Of a stretch of DNA of 64,000 nt, positions 9,116 to 16,167 are shown one piece after another. The notes beneath the pieces are model-generated. The model did not search any database, was not told where the DNA came from, and saw only the letters and a program-made list of their open reading frames with translations. Positions within the stretch are counted from its first letter, which is position 1, and each line of letters begins with the position of its first letter. The DNA lies in the NCBI RefSeq assembly GCF_000425465.1, contig NZ_AUDM01000009.1, positions 111,795 to 175,794 of the forward strand. Direction: 5' to 3'. The stretch is from Flavobacterium filum DSM 17961. GTDB taxonomy: Bacteria > Bacteroidota > Bacteroidia > Flavobacteriales > Flavobacteriaceae. A program made the translations under genes and the position numbers.

Positions 9116-11548
9116 ATGAACAATTTTAAACGTTTTTTACCTCATTTATATGTTATTATCGGATTTGTAGCGGTTTCATTGTTTTACTTTTATCCGGTTT
9201 TACAAGGTAAACAAATCAGCCAATCCGATATTGTACAATATACCGGAATGGCCAAAGAACAAAATGATTTCAGAAATCAATCCGGAGAAGAACCATATTG
9301 GACAAACTCCGCATTTGGTGGAATGCCAACGTATCAATTGGGTGCAAAATATCCGCATAATTATGTGAAATCGCTTGATAGTGTTTTGCGTTTTCTTCCT
9401 CGACCTGCGGACTATTTATTTCTCTATTTCTTAGGGTTTTATATTTTATTATGTGCCTTAAAAATTGATCCGCTTAAAGCATTTTTTGGTGCTTTAGCCT
9501 TTGGATTTTCTACTTATCTGATTATTATTTTAGGTGTTGGACACAATGCAAAAGCTCATGCCATTGCTTATATGCCAATGGTTGTTGCAGGCGTTTTATT
9601 GGTTTTTCAAAAGCGATATATTGTTGGTGGATTGCTTACAATGGTTGCCGCAGCTCTGGAAATTCAAGCCAATCACTTTCAAATGACCTATTATTTGTTG
9701 CTGCTGTTATTGATTATTTCTGCCTATTATTTTTATTTATTTATTAAAGAAAAAGACTTCTCTGCTATTGGTAAAACGATTGGTGTTTTTGTAGTGGCAG
9801 GATTATTGGCTTTGGGTTCAAATGCCACTAATTTATTAGCAACCGCTGAATATACGGAGTTTAGTACAAGAGGAGCCAATGAATTAACTTTTGGACCAAA
9901 TGGAGAAAAAGTAGAAGGTAAATCCGGTATGTCGTATGAATACATTACGGAATATAGTTATGGAATTGCGGAAAGTTTCAACCTTATAGCACCTAGAATT
10001 TTTGGTGGTGGTAATGCAGAAAAATTGGGAAAAGAAAGTGCAATGTATGAACTTTTTATTCAATTAGGTGCTCCTGAAGCCGATGCGTTAGACTATGCCA
10101 ATAATGCTCCAACGTATTGGGGTGACCAACCTATTGTAGCAGCACCGGCCTATATTGGTGCTGTTGTTTTCTTTTTGTTTGTGTTGGGAATGTTTACCGA
10201 AAAGCGAAAACTTAAATATGCACTTTTAACTGGAGCAATTGTTTCGCTATTGTTGTCTTGGGGAAAAAATTTCCCTTTATTGACCGACTTTTTTATTGAC
10301 TATGTGCCGTTGTACAACAAATTTAGAGCGGTTTCTTCTATTCAAGTGATTTTGGAATTGTGTATTCCGGCATTAGCCATCATGGGATTATATTCCTTTT
10401 TTAAAACCGAAAAAGAGGAACAATGGAAAGCTTTATGGAAATCTGCCGCAATTGCAATAGGAGTTCTGGCATTATTATTCATCGGACAAGGAATGTTCAA
10501 TTTTGCCGGTGGAAATGATGACTATTATCGTCAAGCGTATCGAGAAATTGGGCAACCATTTGTTGAGGCATTAATTGAAGACCGAAAATCGATGTTTACA
10601 GCTGATTTGCTTCGTTCAATCGGATTCATTGCTGTTGTTGTTGGATTGTTATGGTTGAGTTTGAAAGAAAAATTAGTACAAACCAATACCGTTCTTTTAG
10701 TGGGATTGGTAATGGTTTTTGATTTGTTTTTCATTGATAAAAGTTATGTAAATGCTGATGATTTTGTGAATGCACGTGAAGTGATGGAACCTATTCAAGC
10801 CAGTGCAGCCGACCAGCGAATTAAAGAAGATAAAGACATTCATTTCAGGGTTTTTGAACCATCACAAGGAATGGCAGGAGCTCGTACTTCTTACTTTCAC
10901 AAAGCAATTGGTGGTTATAGTGCCGTTAAACCACAACGGATGCAACAACTGTATGATTATCAAATTGCCAATAATAACATTCAGGTATTGAACATGTTGA
11001 ATGTGAAATATGTTATTCAAACCACAGAAGAAGGTCAACCCATTCCTTTACAAAACCCTGAAGCTAATGGAAATGCTTGGTTTGTGAGCAAGCTTAAATT
11101 AGTTCAAAATGCGGATGAAGAAATGAAAGCTTTAGACAGTTTGAACTCAAAAGAGGAAGCCGTTTGGGTAAAACCTACTATGTTTAAAGGTGTTATTCAA
11201 TCCAGTTATGTAAAAGACAGTTTGGCGACAATTAAATTAGATGAATACAAACCAAATTATTTAAAATACACTTCTCAAAATACAAATAAAGGCTTAGCAG
11301 TTTTTTCAGAAATCTACTATCCTAAAGGTTGGAAAGTAACGATTGACGGAAAAGAAGCCGAAATGATACGTGTGAATTATGTGTTGAGAGCGTTAGAAAT
11401 TCCGGCAGGAAAGCACACAATTGAATTTAAATTTGAGCCTGAAGTGGTGAAAACCGGAAGTTCAATTGCTTTATTTAGTTCAGTTGGAATGTTGTTATTG
11501 TTGTTAGGTGGAATATATTTTGAAAGAAAGAATAGGAACGATCAATAG
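9116..11548 (+). CDS. YfhO family multi-spanning membrane protein
   Basis: This 810-aa polytopic inner-membrane protein has about 12-14 hydrophobic helices, a large extracytoplasmic region (residues about 560-770), and a last helix near the C-terminus followed by a basic tail. The sequence resembles YfhO, a GT-C-fold family implicated in Gram-positive bacteria in glycosylating lipoteichoic acid or exporting glycans. No donor or acceptor can be read from this sequence. I chose ATG 9116 rather than the TTG at 9101 because the protein then starts MNNFKRFLPHLYVIIG directly before the first helix. It is probably cotranscribed with the DUF4834 gene. Confidence 0.85.
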   Translation: MNNFKRFLPHLYVIIGFVAVSLFYFYPVLQGKQISQSDIVQYTGMAKEQNDFRNQSGEEPYWTNSAFGGMPTYQLGAKYPHNYVKSLDSVLRFLPRPADYLFLYFLGFYILLCALKIDPLKAFFGALAFGFSTYLIIILGVGHNAKAHAIAYMPMVVAGVLLVFQKRYIVGGLLTMVAAALEIQANHFQMTYYLLLLLLIISAYYFYLFIKEKDFSAIGKTIGVFVVAGLLALGSNATNLLATAEYTEFSTRGANELTFGPNGEKVEGKSGMSYEYITEYSYGIAESFNLIAPRIFGGGNAEKLGKESAMYELFIQLGAPEADALDYANNAPTYWGDQPIVAAPAYIGAVVFFLFVLGMFTEKRKLKYALLTGAIVSLLLSWGKNFPLLTDFFIDYVPLYNKFRAVSSIQVILELCIPALAIMGLYSFFKTEKEEQWKALWKSAAIAIGVLALLFIGQGMFNFAGGNDDYYRQAYREIGQPFVEALIEDRKSMFTADLLRSIGFIAVVVGLLWLSLKEKLVQTNTVLLVGLVMVFDLFFIDKSYVNADDFVNAREVMEPIQASAADQRIKEDKDIHFRVFEPSQGMAGARTSYFHKAIGGYSAVKPQRMQQLYDYQIANNNIQVLNMLNVKYVIQTTEEGQPIPLQNPEANGNAWFVSKLKLVQNADEEMKALDSLNSKEEAVWVKPTMFKGVIQSSYVKDSLATIKLDEYKPNYLKYTSQNTNKGLAVFSEIYYPKGWKVTIDGKEAEMIRVNYVLRALEIPAGKHTIEFKFEPEVVKTGSSIALFSSVGMLLLLLGGIYFERKNRNDQ

Positions 11549-11591
11549 TTATGCAGGTTTTTTAATTTATATTTGATTGAAAATTTGTGAA

Positions 11592-11756
11592 ATGAAAAAA
11601 GAAATTTTACATCACGGCCATCCTAACGAAAAAGAAGCAAAACGAATTGCTGAAATAAAGTCGTTAACTTATGTTGAGCGATTGGAGCGACTTTTTGCCA
11701 TTATTGAGCTTTCATATACTTTGAAAAATGCACCTAAAATATATCCTAAAAAATGA
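11592..11756 (+). CDS. 54-aa charged protein translationally coupled to a nucleotidyltransferase
   Basis: This small open frame encodes 54 residues, MKKEILHHGHPNEKEAK followed by a helical, Glu/Lys/Arg-rich region (IKSLTYVERLERLFAIIELSYTL) and a basic end. Its stop codon overlaps the start of the next gene by ATGA, the classic sign of translational coupling, which makes it very likely a real gene. I do not recognise the family. By analogy with compact NTase modules it could be a partner or antitoxin-like regulator of the downstream nucleotidyltransferase. That role is inference from gene order only. Confidence 0.7.
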   Translation: MKKEILHHGHPNEKEAKRIAEIKSLTYVERLERLFAIIELSYTLKNAPKIYPKK

Positions 11757-12211
11757 TAGAACAGATTTTTGTGATATGGAAATATTTTAAAGAACATAAA
11801 GTTCGGTATATCACAATAGGTGGGTTTGCTGTTAATATTTATGGTTATAGTAGAAATACCGGAGATTTAGACATTCTTATAGACGATACACTAGATAATA
11901 GAAAAAATCTTAGAAAAGCATTTATAGATATTGGAATAGGAGATTTTGAAGCCATAGAAACAATGGTTTTTATTCCAGGTTGGACGGATTTTTCTTTAAA
12001 TTTTGGTTTGCGTTTGGATATTATGACTGCTATAAAAGGATTGGAAGATAAATCTTTTCAAGAATTATATGATGAAGCAACAATTGTTCTTTTGGGTGGA
12101 GTAGAAGTTAAATTCATTGATTATGATAGTTTAATTTTAGCAAAAAAGGCATCCAACCGTCCAAAAGACCAACTTGATATTGAAGAGCTAAATAAGTTAA
12201 ATGAAGAATAA
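11753..12211 (+). CDS. MNT/DUF6036-like nucleotidyltransferase-fold protein
   Basis: The 152-aa protein has the minimal polymerase-beta-type nucleotidyltransferase core. TIGGFAVNIYGYSRNTGDLDIL supplies the G-G signature at residues 23-24 and a D-x-D pair (D38, D40). LRLDIM supplies a third acidic residue (D89). All three catalytic acids are present, so it is likely active. Similar short NTases occur in MNT/HEPN, AbiE-like and other toxin-antitoxin or conflict systems, transferring NMP groups to protein or tRNA. It overlaps the upstream 54-aa gene by 4 bp. No HEPN partner is adjacent. The next gene is a glycosyltransferase starting 32 bp later, so a housekeeping role is not excluded. Confidence 0.75.
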   Translation: MIEQIFVIWKYFKEHKVRYITIGGFAVNIYGYSRNTGDLDILIDDTLDNRKNLRKAFIDIGIGDFEAIETMVFIPGWTDFSLNFGLRLDIMTAIKGLEDKSFQELYDEATIVLLGGVEVKFIDYDSLILAKKASNRPKDQLDIEELNKLNEE

Positions 12212-12243
12212 ATTAAATTGAATAAAAAAGAATACTTTTCATT

Positions 12244-13542
12244 TTGCAATCCAAAACTAAAAAAGTCCTCATTGTTTCGTATTACTGGCCACCGGCAGGC
12301 GGACCTGGGGTGCAGCGTTGGTTGAAGTTTGTCAAATATTTACCTGATTTTGGGTATGAGCCACATGTTTACATTCCTGAAAATCCAACTTATCCGATAG
12401 TAGATGAAAAATTGACAAAGGATGTTTCGGAAAATGTCATCATCATCAAACAAAAAATAAAAGAACCTTATCGTTGGGCGGCATTTTTTTCTAACAATAC
12501 TACCAAAAAGATTAGCTCAGGAATTATCCCAAGTAAGAAAAAACAATCCATCATTGCCAAACTGTTGCTTTGGATTAGAGGGAATTTTTTCATACCGGAT
12601 GCAAGAGTTTTATGGGTAAAACCTTCCGTCTCTTTCTTGAAAGATTACCTGCAAAAACATCAAATTGACACTATCATTACAACCGGACCTCCACATAGTT
12701 TACACCTTATCGGTCTGCAATTGAAAAAGGTATTAAGCATCAATTGGATAGCTGATTTTAGAGATCCTTGGACAACCATCGGTTACCACAAAGAGTTAAT
12801 GCTCACAGAAAAGGCGGAACGTAAGCATAAAGTTTTAGAAAAAAAAGTATTGCAAACTGCCGATAAAATCTTAGTTACCAGTCCAACAACTAAATCGGAA
12901 TTTGCGTATCTAACTTCCAAGCCAATTGAGGTGATTACCAACGGTTATGATGTTGAAAATGTTGAAAAAACACCTTTGGATGCCAAGTTTACCTTAGCAC
13001 ACATTGGCTCATTTCTTTCCGATAGAAATCCAAGAATTTTGTGGAAGGTCTTGAAAGAAATAATCAATGAAAATACTGATTTTGCTAATGATTTTCAATT
13101 AAAATTGATTGGAAAAGTAAGTCAGGAAATTCTAGATACCATTCAAGAGTTTACATTATCGAATTACGTACTCAATTTAGGCTATGTTTCGCATCAAGAA
13201 GCCATTCAACACCAACGTGCTTCACAAGTATTACTCTTAATTGAAATTGATGATACTACTACGCGTTGCATCATACCCGGAAAATTATTTGAATACATGG
13301 TTTCCGATCGACCAGTAATTGCAATTGGTCCAAAGGGTTCTGATTTTGAAACCATAATCAAAGAAACCAACACCGGTTCATTTTTTACCTATGAGGATAA
13401 AGTAGAATTAAAAGAAATAATTTTTACTCACTATCAGTCGTTCAAACAAAATGAATTAAAAGTTCATCCGGTAGGTTTACAGCAATACAGTAGAAAAACT
13501 CTAACTGAAAAATTAGTAAAAACTTGTCTTACTAATCACTAA
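12244..13542 (+). CDS. Glycosyltransferase, GT-B fold (family 4-like)
   Basis: The 432-aa protein has the N-terminal Rossmann block KVLIVSYYWPPAGGPGVQRW, then TTGPPHSLHLIGLQL and WIADFRDPW, and a C-terminal donor-binding part (IPGKLFEYMVSDRPVIAIG) typical of Flavobacterium GT4-like enzymes. It probably transfers a nucleotide-activated sugar to a lipid-linked glycan in the cytoplasm. The start is a TTG at 12244; no in-frame ATG exists near the N-terminal motif, and a stop lies 21 bp upstream. The last codons and stop are made of a heptamer array that runs on to the next ATG. It pairs with the flippase downstream. Confidence 0.85.
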   Translation: MQSKTKKVLIVSYYWPPAGGPGVQRWLKFVKYLPDFGYEPHVYIPENPTYPIVDEKLTKDVSENVIIIKQKIKEPYRWAAFFSNNTTKKISSGIIPSKKKQSIIAKLLLWIRGNFFIPDARVLWVKPSVSFLKDYLQKHQIDTIITTGPPHSLHLIGLQLKKVLSINWIADFRDPWTTIGYHKELMLTEKAERKHKVLEKKVLQTADKILVTSPTTKSEFAYLTSKPIEVITNGYDVENVEKTPLDAKFTLAHIGSFLSDRNPRILWKVLKEIINENTDFANDFQLKLIGKVSQEILDTIQEFTLSNYVLNLGYVSHQEAIQHQRASQVLLLIEIDDTTTRCIIPGKLFEYMVSDRPVIAIGPKGSDFETIIKETNTGSFFTYEDKVELKEIIFTHYQSFKQNELKVHPVGLQQYSRKTLTEKLVKTCLTNH

Positions 13543-13565
13543 TTACTAATCACTATTCACTAGAA
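13531..13565 (+). repeat. Degenerate tandem array, 5 units of 7 bp
   Basis: Units ACTAATC, ACTAATT, ACTAATC, ACTATTC and ACTAGAA follow without a gap and end exactly at the ATG of 13566. The array contains the last three codons and the stop codon of the preceding glycosyltransferase gene. It is one of at least six arrays of this kind in the window. Confidence 0.8.
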
Positions 13566-15026
13566 ATGGGCATCGTCGTAAATCAATCCATCAAAAACAC
13601 TCTCATCACCTTTGTGGGGTTTGCTATTGGTGCGATAAATACGTTATTTATGTACACCCATTTTCTGGGAGAGGACTATTATGGGTTAACAGCTTTTTTA
13701 CTCTCTTCTGCCAACATCATGATGCCGTTGATGGCTTTTGGCATTCAAAATACATTGGTTAGATTTTATGCTGAACACGACACAGAAGTTGAAAAATCGA
13801 GGTTTTTAAACTTGATGTTGGTTTTACCACTACTTTTAGTAGTTCCAATTTTTATTGGTTTAGCTTTGTTTTACAACGAGACAGCTGAACTTTTATCGCA
13901 AGAAAATCCAATTATTTTTGATTATGTGTGGATGATTCCGGTAATTGGATTATTCATGGGCTACTTCGAGATTTTTTATGCTTGGGTAAAAGTACATTTG
14001 AAATCGGTTTTTGGCAATTTTGTAAAAGAAGTACTTTTGCGAATTTTTATCACCGTTTTTTTATTGGCAGTTCATCTGAATTGGATAACCACAATACAAT
14101 TTGTATATAGTTTGGTATTCATTTATTTTTTGATGATGGTTGTCATGGCTTTCGTTGCTTTCAAAGTTCGGAAACCGGAATTTCATTTACTATTTCCAAA
14201 AGATAAGAAGGAAGTTTTGGTGTATTCCGCCTTCATTATTTTTTCATCAGGAATTGCAGTTCTATTACTGGATATTGATAAATTCATGATTGGTCAATAC
14301 ATTCCGATCAAAGAAGCAGCTTATTATTCTGTGGCAATTTTTATTGCGTTGACCATATCTGTACCGATGCGAGCAATGCATCAAATCACTCATCCTATTA
14401 CAACTGATTTAATGGCTCACAAAAAACACGATGAGTTAAATGAGTTATATAAAAAAACAGCTATTACGCTACAAGTTGTTGGCGGTTTTATTATGTTGGG
14501 TATTCTCACGAACATTCATCAAGTCTATGCATTATTGCCCGAAAAATATAGTGGTGGAATTTCAGTGGTTTTTTTAATTTCTTTTTCTAAGTTTTTTGAT
14601 TTGATGTTGGGAAACAACAATTCTATAATTTTCAATTCCAAATACTATCGAACTGTACTTTTTCTTGGATTGTGTTTGGTTGTTGTGACCGTGAGCTTAA
14701 ACATGGTTTTTATTCCTTCTTTTGGAATTGAAGGTGCTGCAATTGCTACACTCATTTCAATAGGATTGTATAGCTTAGCTAAATTAATGTTTGTCGTTTT
14801 TAAAATGAAGTTGTTTCCTTTTACCCAAAAAACGATAACTTCATTACTACTTATAATATTAACATTTGTTGTGTTTTATTTTTGGAATTTTCCCTTTCAT
14901 CCGATTGTGAATATCCTTTTGAAATCTATACTGCTTTCTATTTGGTATTGGTTTTTGAATTATCGTTTGGCTATTTCTGAAGATATTAATGCTGTTTTAA
15001 AAAATATTTTGAAAAAGGTTAATTGA
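13566..15026 (+). CDS. Polysaccharide flippase (MATE/Wzx-like, oligosaccharide transporter family)
   Basis: The 486-aa polytopic inner-membrane protein has about 14 hydrophobic helices, without a signal peptide. The fold pattern and internal blocks (FMYTHFLGEDYYGLTAFLLSSANIMMPLMAFG near the N-terminus, LGNNNSIIFNSKYYR about residue 355) resemble Bacteroidota lipopolysaccharide biosynthesis flippases of the MOP superfamily. It should translocate a lipid-linked glycan to the periplasm. It follows the glycosyltransferase gene by 23 bp, so the pair is likely one transcript. The substrate cannot be read. Confidence 0.85.
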   Translation: MGIVVNQSIKNTLITFVGFAIGAINTLFMYTHFLGEDYYGLTAFLLSSANIMMPLMAFGIQNTLVRFYAEHDTEVEKSRFLNLMLVLPLLLVVPIFIGLALFYNETAELLSQENPIIFDYVWMIPVIGLFMGYFEIFYAWVKVHLKSVFGNFVKEVLLRIFITVFLLAVHLNWITTIQFVYSLVFIYFLMMVVMAFVAFKVRKPEFHLLFPKDKKEVLVYSAFIIFSSGIAVLLLDIDKFMIGQYIPIKEAAYYSVAIFIALTISVPMRAMHQITHPITTDLMAHKKHDELNELYKKTAITLQVVGGFIMLGILTNIHQVYALLPEKYSGGISVVFLISFSKFFDLMLGNNNSIIFNSKYYRTVLFLGLCLVVVTVSLNMVFIPSFGIEGAAIATLISIGLYSLAKLMFVVFKMKLFPFTQKTITSLLLIILTFVVFYFWNFPFHPIVNILLKSILLSIWYWFLNYRLAISEDINAVLKNILKKVN

Positions 15027-15056
15027 CTAATTGCCAATCTTGTTTAATTGCAATAT

Positions 15057-15090
15057 AAAAAAAGCCCTGCTACTTATTTCACAGGACTTT
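15057..15090 (-). terminator. Terminator of the secreted YD-like gene at 15132
   Basis: On the minus strand the stem AAAGTCCTG / CAGGGCTTT (one mismatch) with a 12-nt loop is followed by a run of seven Ts. It lies 40 bp beyond the stop codon of the minus-strand gene. Confidence 0.6.
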
Positions 15091-15131
15091 CATCAACCAA
15101 ACTTAACCAAACTTTCTAACTTAACTCAAAT

Positions 15132-15764
15132 TTATTTTTCTTTTTTATCTTCAATTAATGCTTTTGTTCCATCAGCTTTATAGTAATAATAGTCGTTCAC
15201 ATTGTAAGCATATCCGTTATTGTAATCGTTACTATAGTAGGTTGAACTACCATAATACGTGGTTTGTGCATAACCATTGTTTCCTCTCCAACCATTTACA
15301 TGACCTATTGTATCAACTATCATTCCTCTTCGGTTATAAACTATTTCCATTCCTCCAATGCGACTAAGACCAAAACGATTGTAGTTCATAAAGATGCTAC
15401 CAATTCTACTCACACGGTTTCTAGAATCATAGTTGATAAAGGTGTTCCCCACACGTCTAACTCTACCAAAACTATCATGTTCGATTCGAACGCCGTAGTT
15501 TACTGCTACTGCTGTGGTACCTCTTGTACCTCCTCTGCGGTAGAAGATGCCACCATGGCTATCGTTTGGACGGGTATTAAAATCAAAGTCTCCATTTAAG
15601 AACACGAAAAATTCAATTCCTCGTTCCATAAATACGATTGGCTCTGCTTGTATCGTATGATTTACTGTTATGCCTCGTTCTGTTTCCATCACTCGGTTTT
15701 GAGCCGTCATTCCTAAACTTCCTACTGTGAAAGTAAAGGCTACTAAATAGGTAATTGTTTTCAT
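15132..15764 (-). CDS. Secreted protein with degenerate YD-like repeats, function unknown
   Basis: The 210-aa protein has a signal peptide (MKTITYLVAFTFTVGSLGMTAQ). Its central part repeats imperfectly with Gly, Arg, Asn and Tyr: VRIEHDSFGRVRRVGNTFINYDSRNRVSRIGSIFMNYNRFGLSRIGGMEIVYNRRG. Each unit of about 17 residues follows the pattern hhNYDxxGRhxRIG, which recalls YD/RHS-type beta-strands. The C-terminal section is rich in Tyr, Asn and Gly (YYGSSTYYSNDYNNGYAYN) and ends in charged residues. I do not recognise a named family. It is probably periplasmic or surface-associated. No T9SS tail is present. Confidence 0.7.
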   Translation of the reverse strand: MKTITYLVAFTFTVGSLGMTAQNRVMETERGITVNHTIQAEPIVFMERGIEFFVFLNGDFDFNTRPNDSHGGIFYRRGGTRGTTAVAVNYGVRIEHDSFGRVRRVGNTFINYDSRNRVSRIGSIFMNYNRFGLSRIGGMEIVYNRRGMIVDTIGHVNGWRGNNGYAQTTYYGSSTYYSNDYNNGYAYNVNDYYYYKADGTKALIEDKKEK

Positions 15765-15896
15765 GATACATTCATTTTAATTGTTATCCCCGAACTCGTT
15801 TCGGTAGTTGATTAGCATATTCCAATTGCCGTGCCAAAACAGAAAATAATGTTGTGAATGAGTTGTTAATGATTTTTAACGTATTGTTTTTTAGTT

Positions 15897-15960
15897 GTTT
15901 AAAGGTTTAAGAGTTTAAGAGTTTAGAAGGGGTTAGGAGTAGGGAGTAGAAGGTTAAGTC
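15897..15960 (+). repeat. Degenerate tandem array, 8-bp period
   Basis: Four clear units GTTTAAAG, GTTTAAGA, GTTTAAGA and GTTTAGAA are followed by four decayed purine-rich units in the same 8-bp phase (GGGGTTAG, GAGTAGGG, AGTAGAAG, GTTAAGTC). Confidence 0.65.
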
Positions 15961-16099
15961 CGAAAAAAAAAGATAATTAATCGGAATTTTATATTAAAAT
16001 TCAGTAAGAAATATTAAATGATAAATCATTAATTGATGTATTAACGAATAACGAATTACAGTTGAAGAAATACAATGTAAAAAACATAAACTTAAAATC

Positions 16100-16162
16100 G
16101 TCAACCGTTAACCGTCAACCAATAACCGTCAACCAATAACCGACAACCGTCAACCGTCAACA
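16100..16162 (+). repeat. Degenerate tandem array, 9 units of 7 bp
   Basis: Nine gapless heptamers: GTCAACC, GTTAACC, GTCAACC, AATAACC, GTCAACC, AATAACC, GACAACC, GTCAACC, GTCAACA. Positions 4-6 (AAC) are invariant in all nine; variation sits in the first three positions and the last base. It lies 5 bp downstream of the uvrA stop codon. Confidence 0.85.
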
Positions 16163-16167
16163 GAATA

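Larger units (their letters stand above)
15765..16167. other. 403-bp intergenic region carrying two tandem arrays
   Basis: This gap between the secreted protein gene and uvrA holds no open frame that I can support. It contains an octamer array (15897-15960) and a heptamer array (16100-16162). The rest is AT-rich. I see no uvrA terminator stem; the heptamer array begins 5 bp beyond the uvrA stop codon. Confidence 0.6.

Noticed and set aside
11592..12211. Complete MNT/HEPN toxin-antitoxin system
   Set aside because: No HEPN-domain protein (R-x4-6-H motif) is adjacent; the 54-aa protein lacks that motif.
15094..15125. Direct repeat AACCAAACTT twice between flippase and secreted-protein genes
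   Set aside because: Two copies only and no consistent 7/8-bp period.
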